From: CAYPIE01 sp964410665
Lineage (GTDB): Bacteria > Planctomycetota > Planctomycetia > Gemmatales > Gemmataceae
Direction: 5' to 3'
Length of the DNA: 27,870 nucleotides
Assembly (NCBI GenBank): GCA_964410665.1
Contig: CAYPIE010000076.1
Span: 1 to 27,870 of the forward strand
Positions 14,050-21,532 of the stretch are shown one piece after another. The translations under genes and the position numbers were made by a program. The notes below the pieces were generated by a model. That model saw only the letters and a list, made by a program, of their open reading frames with translations, did not search any database and had not been told where the DNA came from. Each line of letters starts with the position of its first letter. Position 1 is the first letter of the stretch.

Positions 14050-15474
14050 TTATGGTCGAAGGCTTTGGCCGGATGGATCATTGCCCGAAGCACCACCTTT
14101 GCCGAGACGACGGAAGGCTTCACAGAGAATCGGACCGGTGTTGGGACCCAGACTGTTGATCTCGCCATAGGGGCGTTTCTTGAGGCCATAACTATAGGGT
14201 GGTTTCTCGTCCCACAAACGGCGGGGTAGGATGTAGCCGATCTCATCGTTGCCCAGCCCGATGAGCATGCGATATTTCGCGGACATCGCCGGGTAGATCC
14301 CGGGCTCCACCGGGGCTTCGGGGAAATCGACTCCCTCCGGAGCGGGGTCGGGGACCTTGTCGAGGACTAATTCGGGATAGATCTCACCCGGAATGATGGC
14401 GATTTCGAGCTCCCCAAGTTGCCAGTGACCGACTTCCGAACGAATGGCCATTTGCCCGGCTGGCTTGCCGATTCGTTCAGGCTGGGCCACAAACGGGTCG
14501 CCGGTCCAGCGATAGATGGGCCGACGCAACACGCCGATGGTCCAGGCCATCTGGTACAGGGGATTATCCACCGGCAACAGGACCGATTGCCGACGAGCCG
14601 TCAACGGGGTCAGTTTGATCGGTCGGCTGGCCCGAAGAGCCTGATCCGCCGCTTGACCGACCAGACGACCGAGGCGTTCGGTCTTGGCGAAGCTGTTCTT
14701 GGGGAGTGACTTGCCGTTGGCATTCTGGATTGGGACACCGAGGGTGGTCATCAGTCCGCCCACCGTACCCGTTAGATAGACCACCGGACAACTCTGACGC
14801 TTTTCCAACTCGGTCACCGTGTAACCGACAAAGTCCGCGCTGAGCTCGGTGTTCCGCGATCCGAGCGTTTCGGGGTGGTTATTCCACTGTACCACGACAC
14901 CCTGGGGCTGGTTGTTTTTCGGATCAAGAAATTGCAGCGCAACCAACTCGTCATGCTTGACTTGAGGATCGCGGGTGTCGCGGATCAGCTCGGGCAATGC
15001 GACGGTACCGATGTGAACTCGCGTGGGCTGATGCTGTTGCTCGGCTTGGCGGACCACCTCGACTAAGTCGTCGAGAAGCTTGTTTTGGTAATCAGGATCA
15101 TTGCCTTGGGTAAACGAATTGGGCCCCCACAAGCCCATGGTGTCGGGCCCCTCGTGGTTGTGGGTGCTGGTAACGACAACACCGGTAAAGTCCTTGAGCT
15201 TCTCCCGGACGTGTTCGACGTCATTCAGGAAGAGACCGACCACATCTACCGAGACGATCGCCAACTTGCGATCCCCATCGGTGAGCACGATCGCCCGGGC
15301 CATGATCGGGTCATGCACCCCCGTCGCTGGGCGGTCCTTGCCAAAGCCAGCGAGGTACACCGGCTTGTCACCAATAGGAGGAGTGACATTGACCGAGGCA
15401 AAGCCCACTTGTAACTCCGCCATGGCAGAAACAGATAGGCTAAATAGGAAGCCTAGCGTCAGCAAGTGTCGCAT
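14050..15474 (-). CDS. Exported neutral-ceramidase-like hydrolase
   Basis: N-terminal-domain member of the neutral/alkaline non-lysosomal ceramidase family, 474 aa, shorter than full ceramidases (about 650-700 aa). A signal peptide (MRHLLTLGFLFSLSVSAMA) directs export. The mature start FASVNVTPPIGDKPVYLAGFG and the metal-site segment VTSTHNHEGPD (H105, H107) are typical of the family, as is VVYLTGTVGG. Planctomycetes encode many such proteins and their natural substrates are mostly unknown; amide hydrolysis of a sphingolipid-like compound is possible but unproven. I chose the ATG at 15474 because GGAG lies 6 nt upstream; in-frame ATGs at 15480 and 15486 overlap that site. Confidence 0.86.
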   Translation of the reverse strand: MRHLLTLGFLFSLSVSAMAELQVGFASVNVTPPIGDKPVYLAGFGKDRPATGVHDPIMARAIVLTDGDRKLAIVSVDVVGLFLNDVEHVREKLKDFTGVVVTSTHNHEGPDTMGLWGPNSFTQGNDPDYQNKLLDDLVEVVRQAEQQHQPTRVHIGTVALPELIRDTRDPQVKHDELVALQFLDPKNNQPQGVVVQWNNHPETLGSRNTELSADFVGYTVTELEKRQSCPVVYLTGTVGGLMTTLGVPIQNANGKSLPKNSFAKTERLGRLVGQAADQALRASRPIKLTPLTARRQSVLLPVDNPLYQMAWTIGVLRRPIYRWTGDPFVAQPERIGKPAGQMAIRSEVGHWQLGELEIAIIPGEIYPELVLDKVPDPAPEGVDFPEAPVEPGIYPAMSAKYRMLIGLGNDEIGYILPRRLWDEKPPYSYGLKKRPYGEINSLGPNTGPILCEAFRRLGKGGASGNDPSGQSLRP

Positions 15475-15546
15475 CGTCATCTCCATGACTAAGGAAAACA
15501 AAACAACCGGTGGACTTCGAGGCGATGAGCGGAGGCGATCACGAAG

Positions 15547-15613
15547 CACCGATTGGCTCGGTTGGCAGGTTGAACCGGTTGTCTCAGAAAGCTGGCAACC
15601 GAGCCAATCGGTG
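15547..15613. terminator. 18-bp perfect inverted repeat between two minus-strand genes
   Basis: 15547-15564 pairs perfectly with 15596-15613 around a 31-nt loop that contains AACCGGTT. It lies about 120 nt beyond the stop of the 1461-aa protein gene and about 70 nt before the start of the ceramidase-like gene. It could terminate the first or form a structured leader of the second. The U-rich stretch TTGTTTTGTTTTCC comes about 40 nt later on the minus strand, too far for a classic intrinsic terminator. Confidence 0.5.
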
Positions 15614-15731
15614 GCAACAAGGACAACGACCCCGCGGACGCGGTAGGAACCAATTTCACCCCTGACGGAACGCCAGAGCGTTGTCTCACACCGGATGTCC
15701 GTTGCCTTCTCAGTCGGAGTCGAACGCCGAC

Positions 15732-18700
15732 TCAGGGGCGGTAGCGTTTGAGCATGCTGCGCATCGGGCCTTGCACCCGTTCCAAGCTCTGATCGACCAG
15801 GCTCGAAACCGGTTTGCCTCGGCGTTCCAGGTCCGCGGCGGTCTGGAAATTGTCCAAGGCAGCACCCTGATTGCCAAGCATCCAGCGGCTCATGCCTAAG
15901 AAATACAGAAATCGCGCGTCCTGGTTATTGGCATCGATGGCCCGCAGGAACGCGTATTCAGCCTGGACATACTGACAGGCATAATAGAATGCCAGTCCTT
16001 GACTGAAGTAGCGGAGGGCGGCCTTGCGATCGGGTTTCGGGGTGGGATCAGGTCGCTTGAGGGCCGGGTGGTTGTCCAGGATGGTTTGCAACAGGGCGGC
16101 TTCATCCGAGGTGGTCTTGCCCACCCGCTGCAAGCCCAGAGCGAACTCCTTGAGGGCAGCGGTATATTGCTTCTGCTGCAAGAGCACCCCCGCCCGGATA
16201 AAGTACCCGCGGTACTCACCTTGGGCGATCAAGTTATTGGCGAGCTCCAGAGCCTCCTGTGTGGAAGGCAGCAAATCGGCCGCTTTCAGATGCACAGGTG
16301 GCGTGGGCCAATCGGCGAGTGGTTGCACTGCAAGCATCGTCAAACTGAGCAGGAGTGGATCAAAGGGATTGTTTGGCTTGCTCGTGGGGGTCCTACGCTG
16401 GCTTTGTAGTTCCAAGCCCGAACGCACTCGGCCACGGCCATAGAGCAGCGCCCGCGCCAATCCCAGGCGAGCCTGGCGGAGAATGGCGGCATCGTTGAGG
16501 TCTGAGGCTAAGATCTGCCGGTATTGCTTGCCAGCCTCGGGCCAGTTGCCACTGGTCTCGGCGAGGCGAGCCAACACCAGCTTTCCGGTCACCTGATTGC
16601 CAAGCTGGACAGCCTGCTGGGCGTCGTGTTGGGCCGCCGCAGGATCGGTCGGGAGCAGCCATTCGGCACGGCGAGCTAATACCCGGGCGTGTTCGCGTGG
16701 TAGGCTGTCCGTCGGGAAGATCCGCAGCCCGGTTTCAAAAGCGGCCATGACCTGGGTTGACGCGGTGGGGTCCGCGGCCAGTCGGTCGATGTGGGCGAGC
16801 AAGGGGGTCGCCGACTCTAAGCCCTGCTGGGCTTGCATCACGGCTCTTCCCCACCCAGCCTGGGGCGCAAAGCCAGGATGTTGTTGGCACTTAGCCAACG
16901 TCGTCCGGGCGGAGGCATAGTCATTCGTGGCACGCTGAGCGAGACCGACCACGGCCAGAGCCTTGGCTTGATCTTCCGGTTTTGCCCCCGCATTTGCCAG
17001 CACCGTCTTGGCATCGGCCAAAGCCGCGGGCGCCTGTTCCGAGCGGTTAGGATCACTCAGAATCACCCACCAGAGGTCGAGCAACTTCGCCGGCCCGCGG
17101 ACCTGGGCCAGCATCCGTTCGTAATTGGCCTGCTGGGCCTTTTGCTCGGCCGTGGCGTTGGCCTTGGCCTGGGCAAGCATGTCCTGGAACTTGTTGGCCT
17201 CTTCGGCAATAGTGAGATTCAACGCCTGGATTTTCTGCTGAGCGGCTCGGAGTCGATCGGTGATGCCCATGGCCTGAGCCAAGGCCAGGGTTGGACCAAC
17301 TACAACACTGGGGCCGAGCGGTAGTAGATCCACCTTGCTCGGGGATTTCGCTTGCAGCAGTGCCTCTTGGAGGCCGGTGACGAGCCCAGTTTGGTCGTCC
17401 TTGCTAGGCATAAAACCCGCCTCTTGCAGGGAGCTGGCAACCCGATCAAGAGTCTGAACTTGCTTCCGCTGGGTTTGTAAGAGTTGCTGCAGGGCCTTGG
17501 TGGGTTCGGCGTTGTTGTACCCGGCCTTGGCCAGCTGAGCGGCCAACGCTTTGAGCTTATCCTGGAGTATCGTCTCGTTGGCCAGGGCCTTGGCCAGAGC
17601 GCTTTCCAGTTTCAGATCCTTGTAGCCTGCGGCCTGTAGTTGCTTGGCCAGGGCTAGGAGCTGGGAATCGCGTTGTTGCCGCGCGGCAATCAGCTTGTCG
17701 ATGGCCAGCGGCAACGCTTGTTCGTCCAGCATAACCGGCTTGAGCTTGGCGGCGGCCGCCTCGAGCAATTCACGCGTTTGCTGCCGTTCGTCTAAGATGC
17801 GGCGAACCAGCCCTGGGATGCCCTCGGCCTGGACCAGTTGTGGTGCATCAGGTTGCAGATAGAGCATCTCACGGAGCGCCCAATACTGGTTCAGCTCATC
17901 ACAACAACGCAAGAATGCCTGCTGCAGTGGATCGCTGAGCGGGCTGAGATGCTGGCCGAGTTGTTGTTTGCGTTGCTGCTCGTGCCGTTCCCGGGCATTT
18001 CTCAGGGCCTCCCGGGCTGCGGCATAATCGTGTTGGCGGGCTGCCAACAGGGCATCCCAAAAGGGGGCAGCAGGTTCGAGTTCCAGGGGACTGGTGGGAG
18101 TCATGGGAGCTTGGACCACGAGCAGCACGGTAAAGCCAAGCCAAGCGTCCCGTGGATGCCAGTGCGATTGTAGGTTCGCCGTATCCGGCTGGAGGGCTTC
18201 CAAACGTTTCAGAGCTGTGTCGAAAAGGGCGCGCTGTTGTGGGAAGTCGTCCCGACCCTGTTGGAAGATGGTCCGGGCGGCTTCGGGGTTGGCCACGGTC
18301 TCGTCAATCAAGCCCAGCCAAAGCTGAGCGACGGCGGCCTGCTGAAGCACCTCGGGGACGGCGCTTTGCTTACCCTGGGCCACGGCCTCTTGCAACGCCT
18401 GTCGTGCCTGGACCACGTCAGGGGCACTCGGATCAATGGCCTCGCTTGCAGCGCTCTGCTGTTGTAAATACAGGAGCCAGTGAGCCTGGCCGCGACCGGC
18501 GAGGATCGCCGGGGTGGGTGGGGCGACTTGGTTGAATTGCTTCAAGGCTTCGGCGGGATTGCCCATCTGCAACGCCAAGTAGCCCGCCTCGGGGCCGGCT
18601 ACAGCTGCCTGCGTCGGGGTCGGTGTCCCTGGGTCTGCCGTCGTGCCATTTGGAATGGTCACGACCGGTCGAGTTGAGTCGGTCTCAGGAGGATACACAC

Positions 18701-20117
18701 CCGCGACCCAAAGACCTCCAGCCAGTGCTCCTGCCCCCAGGAGCAGCCCGACCAGTAAGCCGACGAGTGCAGGGGATGCCAAACCGCGTTTTGCCTGGGT
18801 CGGTGTGGAAGAGGTTGGGTCGAAGGCAACCGGTGGCAGATCGGTTGCGGAGATGGGGTCGCCGTTTTCGTCGATGCCGACGGTCGGAATGATTTGTTGC
18901 TCTGAGGTATCATCCTTGACCCCAAAGCCTTCGTCATAGTCAGTTTCCGAGCGAATAATCACCGATTCCGGCGAGATTGGCCGGGCAGAATCGGGAACCG
19001 GGGCATCCCAGTCGGCTCCGAGGTCGACCGCAGACGATTCCTCGGTAGAGCTCAGCGACAGCTCGGCATTCTGCAGCGCATCCTCTTCATCGTTGGCGAT
19101 GGCGTAGAACTCTTCGCCTTGCTCCCTTGCTCCACCGCCAGAAATCTCCTTTTCGATGTCTTCGAGGGGCTGGTCCAAGATCAGATCATCGAGCTCTTCG
19201 TGAAGCAACGGATCCTCGGCGTCGTTGATGAGGAAGTCTGCCTCTTCGGTGCGGACGGGTGCGTCGGGATCAAACAGGGCGGTGGAATCTCGCGAGAGTT
19301 CTTCGGCGGTGGGAAATGTGGCATCTTCCTCGAGGAGAGCGTCGGATTCGTGGCTTTCTCGGATGGTCGAGGCATCCTCGGCATAGGCTTCGAATGCGTC
19401 TTGATTGCTCAGATCAACCCCAGAAGGCGAACTCGAATCGTCGTCGAGCAGCGGGACTTGGGCCTCATCGACATCATCGGCAGAAGCGAACGCTCCCGCC
19501 GATTGGGCAGGCGTCTGTGAGCCGACATTCGTGGACTCGCCGGTGCCGTCGCCGGGTAAGAGCGGAACATCCGAAGACGAGGCACGGGGGATTTCGTCAT
19601 CGTCCTCCACATCGCCAATCAGAATGTCCAACACCGAGGAGCCATCCTCTCCGCCGGCAGGTTCTGCAGCGTCATCCTCGGGCAGCATCGCGGCATTCTG
19701 ATCCGCGCTTGGTTCCTCGGTCAGGCGAGATTCGGAGATTGGATAGAAGGTGGCTTCCTCAATGGCTTCGGCCATCGGCAGCTCAATCTCATCCTCAGAA
19801 TCAAAGGGGATGGCCGTGGAGACAGGTTCCTCCGCACCGAAGGCTGGCAGAATGCCCAGCGGAGCTTCTTCCTCGTCGATGACCTCATCCGCCAGCGGGA
19901 TTGCTGCATCCGACTCCTCAACCTCAAGGTCCTCCAAGCGGAAGGAGGTGCCGAGCGGGTCAGGAGCTGCATTGGCGACCTCAGGATCGAGAGGTTCGGT
20001 TTCGTCCTCGAACCAGTCCAGCTCACTTTCTTGGGGGGGCGTGCCCGCTTCGTTGGCTGGATCGTGCCGTGGGTCCTCTTCTGGAGGTGGGGCATACGGA
20101 TTCGGTCGGTCGCTCAT
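15732..20117 (-). CDS. Giant acidic membrane protein with coiled coil and TPRs
   Basis: A 1461-aa protein of no recognised named family. Residues 1 to about 440 are strongly acidic and probably disordered, rich in E, D, S and P with repeated short hydrophobic/acidic blocks. Residues about 447-470 form one glycine-rich transmembrane helix (LVGLLVGLLLGAGALAGGLW) flanked by KR on the N side, suggesting the acidic part is cytoplasmic. After a threonine/proline linker comes a TPR-like segment (AGYLALQMGNPAEALKQFNQ). A long helical, glutamine/leucine/lysine-rich region with coiled-coil character covers about 770-1000. Several more TPR-like repeats run to the C-terminus (YFSQGLAFYYACQYVQAEYA, FLYFLGMSRWMLGNQGAALD). 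GGGAG precedes the ATG by about 8 nt. It may be a scaffold; function unknown. Confidence 0.82.
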   Translation of the reverse strand: MSDRPNPYAPPPEEDPRHDPANEAGTPPQESELDWFEDETEPLDPEVANAAPDPLGTSFRLEDLEVEESDAAIPLADEVIDEEEAPLGILPAFGAEEPVSTAIPFDSEDEIELPMAEAIEEATFYPISESRLTEEPSADQNAAMLPEDDAAEPAGGEDGSSVLDILIGDVEDDDEIPRASSSDVPLLPGDGTGESTNVGSQTPAQSAGAFASADDVDEAQVPLLDDDSSSPSGVDLSNQDAFEAYAEDASTIRESHESDALLEEDATFPTAEELSRDSTALFDPDAPVRTEEADFLINDAEDPLLHEELDDLILDQPLEDIEKEISGGGAREQGEEFYAIANDEEDALQNAELSLSSTEESSAVDLGADWDAPVPDSARPISPESVIIRSETDYDEGFGVKDDTSEQQIIPTVGIDENGDPISATDLPPVAFDPTSSTPTQAKRGLASPALVGLLVGLLLGAGALAGGLWVAGVYPPETDSTRPVVTIPNGTTADPGTPTPTQAAVAGPEAGYLALQMGNPAEALKQFNQVAPPTPAILAGRGQAHWLLYLQQQSAASEAIDPSAPDVVQARQALQEAVAQGKQSAVPEVLQQAAVAQLWLGLIDETVANPEAARTIFQQGRDDFPQQRALFDTALKRLEALQPDTANLQSHWHPRDAWLGFTVLLVVQAPMTPTSPLELEPAAPFWDALLAARQHDYAAAREALRNARERHEQQRKQQLGQHLSPLSDPLQQAFLRCCDELNQYWALREMLYLQPDAPQLVQAEGIPGLVRRILDERQQTRELLEAAAAKLKPVMLDEQALPLAIDKLIAARQQRDSQLLALAKQLQAAGYKDLKLESALAKALANETILQDKLKALAAQLAKAGYNNAEPTKALQQLLQTQRKQVQTLDRVASSLQEAGFMPSKDDQTGLVTGLQEALLQAKSPSKVDLLPLGPSVVVGPTLALAQAMGITDRLRAAQQKIQALNLTIAEEANKFQDMLAQAKANATAEQKAQQANYERMLAQVRGPAKLLDLWWVILSDPNRSEQAPAALADAKTVLANAGAKPEDQAKALAVVGLAQRATNDYASARTTLAKCQQHPGFAPQAGWGRAVMQAQQGLESATPLLAHIDRLAADPTASTQVMAAFETGLRIFPTDSLPREHARVLARRAEWLLPTDPAAAQHDAQQAVQLGNQVTGKLVLARLAETSGNWPEAGKQYRQILASDLNDAAILRQARLGLARALLYGRGRVRSGLELQSQRRTPTSKPNNPFDPLLLSLTMLAVQPLADWPTPPVHLKAADLLPSTQEALELANNLIAQGEYRGYFIRAGVLLQQKQYTAALKEFALGLQRVGKTTSDEAALLQTILDNHPALKRPDPTPKPDRKAALRYFSQGLAFYYACQYVQAEYAFLRAIDANNQDARFLYFLGMSRWMLGNQGAALDNFQTAADLERRGKPVSSLVDQSLERVQGPMRSMLKRYRP

Positions 20118-20516
20118 CGCGCTTTCGCTCCCGCATTCAAGCTTGGTGCATCATCGGAGGGGAGATGTGGGGACAGTTCCGTGCCAGAAGGTCTTGATTA
20201 CATTTTTCATCATTCTGGCAAAATCTCAAATGCGGGCAATCCTTTTCCGATGTTTCTCTAAGCGCACATGAGTCAAGGTATGAGCTACTCGGTATAGCTT
20301 CTCCAATCGTTCAGGTTGGTGGATCAGAGTGGGGTGGCTGGTCCAGCCATGCCAAGATCGAGGCAGCGCATGCTATGATCGTAAGCGATCTTGGCCACGC
20401 CGCGAGGTGGGAGATCGTGCGGTCGGTGCGATCTCGGCTCGAGGTGCACCGAGATTTCCGGGGATGTGAACAAGCGATGAAGCGTTGGCACCCCAGTTGC
20501 ACCCAAGATCATTACG
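20118..20516. other. Intergenic region with clustered inverted repeats
   Basis: About 400 bp between divergent genes without a defensible reading frame. It contains a 10-bp perfect inverted repeat (20351-20360 with 20386-20395, loop 25 nt) followed by a 7-bp one (20411-20417 with 20429-20435, loop 11 nt), and CTCGG/CCGAG that would compete with the second. The left part (20160-20230) is AT-richer and should hold the promoter of the 1461-aa gene, but no clear -10/-35 pair was found. Confidence 0.4.
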
Positions 20517-20545
20517 TTGTTCTTTCGGAAACTTTCCGATATACT
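20517..20545 (+). promoter_or_regulatory. Promoter with a palindromic operator in its spacer
   Basis: A -10 box TATACT (20540-20545, five of six consensus bases) lies 17 nt after TTGTTC (20517-20522, three of six). The spacer contains TCGGAAACTTTCCGA (20525-20539), a perfect inverted repeat with 7-bp arms and one central base. A repressor bound there would block polymerase. Transcription would start near 20552 and reach the gene at 20640. Confidence 0.5.
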
Positions 20546-20639
20546 TGAAGCACTAGACTGCTCGCCAATCGATGTGGTATCGCAAGAGCCGCACAAGCTT
20601 TTACCGCATCATTTTCCGGGAACCGAGGAGAAGTCAGGC

Positions 20640-21029
20640 ATGTTCGCCGAGAAATCGGAGCCGGGTAGTACGGCCACGGCAAGTCCTACCCCCCGCCCCG
20701 CTGCCCATAATCCCAACCAAATCTTGCAAAGTATCCAAGAAAAAAAACGCATCATTCGCGATCTCATCGAAGGCCATCTCTCCCTGTTTGAAGCTGTTGC
20801 CCGTTTCCAACACATCCACCGAAACTCCATCGCAAAACTCGAACACTCCCTCGGCGTCCCCAGTGGCCCTACCGATCCCGAGTCGATGTGTCGGGCCGTG
20901 ATCGGCTGGGCCCATTTGCAACTCAGTGATCGGCCCGAACAGGCCGAAGCAATTTCTGATCGATTGGAATCAGAATTGCAGCAATATCTGGAACGCCATG
21001 GTAGGGTATCGCTTCCACCCGGCGTATGA
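20640..21029 (+). CDS. Small helical protein of unknown function
   Basis: A 129-aa protein. The first 25 residues are S/T/P/A-rich and probably unstructured. Residues about 28-65 form a strong amphipathic helix region containing IIRDLIEGHLSLFEAVARFQHIH, and the rest is helical with acidic character. The pattern 'G-h-L-S-L-x-E-A-x-A-R-F' feels familiar from small planctomycete proteins, but I cannot name the family. GAGGAG stands 9 nt before the ATG at 20640; the frame is open upstream to 20517, inside the promoter, so the shorter form is preferred. The RHH-like gene follows 157 bp later. Confidence 0.7.
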   Translation: MFAEKSEPGSTATASPTPRPAAHNPNQILQSIQEKKRIIRDLIEGHLSLFEAVARFQHIHRNSIAKLEHSLGVPSGPTDPESMCRAVIGWAHLQLSDRPEQAEAISDRLESELQQYLERHGRVSLPPGV

Positions 21030-21186
21030 GTTATGCTGATAAGCTGAGGAGCCTTTCCGGACGACTAGCGGTCATGGCGAGGCTGGGCTCCTCATACGAC
21101 TCGCATAATCAGCCACTGGGAACGAACCCTGTAGACCTTTGTGTTGGTCCGAAACGTGGTCCTTCACGAACCCCCGAGGAGCCAGC

Positions 21187-21429
21187 GTGAATAGCTTACT
21201 GCCCTTGAGCGGAATGCCTCACCTCAGTGGGAATCGGCAGGAGCCCGGCGAACCGAATTTCGTACCTTCATTTGATGCCGAAGTGGTCGAACTCTCCTTG
21301 CTGCTGCCACGCTGGCAGGTGCAGGCGCTGGAGTCGGTAGCTCATCATCAGGGGATGACGGCCGGGCAAATGATTCGCCAGTGCCTGGCCGAAATGCTCC
21401 GTCAACAGGACCAACGGGTTTCTGGTTAA
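21187..21429 (+). CDS. Small ribbon-helix-helix-like protein
   Basis: An 80-aa protein starting at GTG 21187, with GAGGAG 7 nt upstream; an upstream in-frame ATG at 21139 has no ribosome site. Residues about 37-76 read VELSLLLPRWQVQALESVAHHQGMTAGQMIRQCLAEMLR. This has the alternating beta-strand residues, a helix, G-M-T turn and second helix expected of a ribbon-helix-helix (MetJ/Arc) DNA-binding fold. It lacks the strongly basic strand typical of strong DNA binders. A clean intrinsic terminator follows at 21469-21491. RHH proteins usually regulate nearby promoters. Confidence 0.68.
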   Translation: MNSLLPLSGMPHLSGNRQEPGEPNFVPSFDAEVVELSLLLPRWQVQALESVAHHQGMTAGQMIRQCLAEMLRQQDQRVSG

Positions 21430-21468
21430 GCGCTGGCTTAACCCCACTTCCACAGAACAATCCTGCAC

Positions 21469-21491
21469 AAGCCCGCTTCGGCGGGCTTTTT
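21469..21491 (+). terminator. Intrinsic terminator after the RHH-like gene
   Basis: An 8-bp stem (AAGCCCGC 21469-21476 with GCGGGCTT 21481-21488), a TTCG tetraloop and a following T run. It stands 40 nt after the plus-strand stop codon and before the convergent uvrB end. Confidence 0.9.
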
Positions 21492-21532
21492 CTGGTACTT
21501 CAGGCTGGATCGCCGCCAACCGATCGATTCGT

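Noticed and set aside
14030..14060. Shared terminator between the permease and ceramidase-like genes
   Set aside because: Only 5 bp separate the stops and no inverted repeat of useful length was found there.
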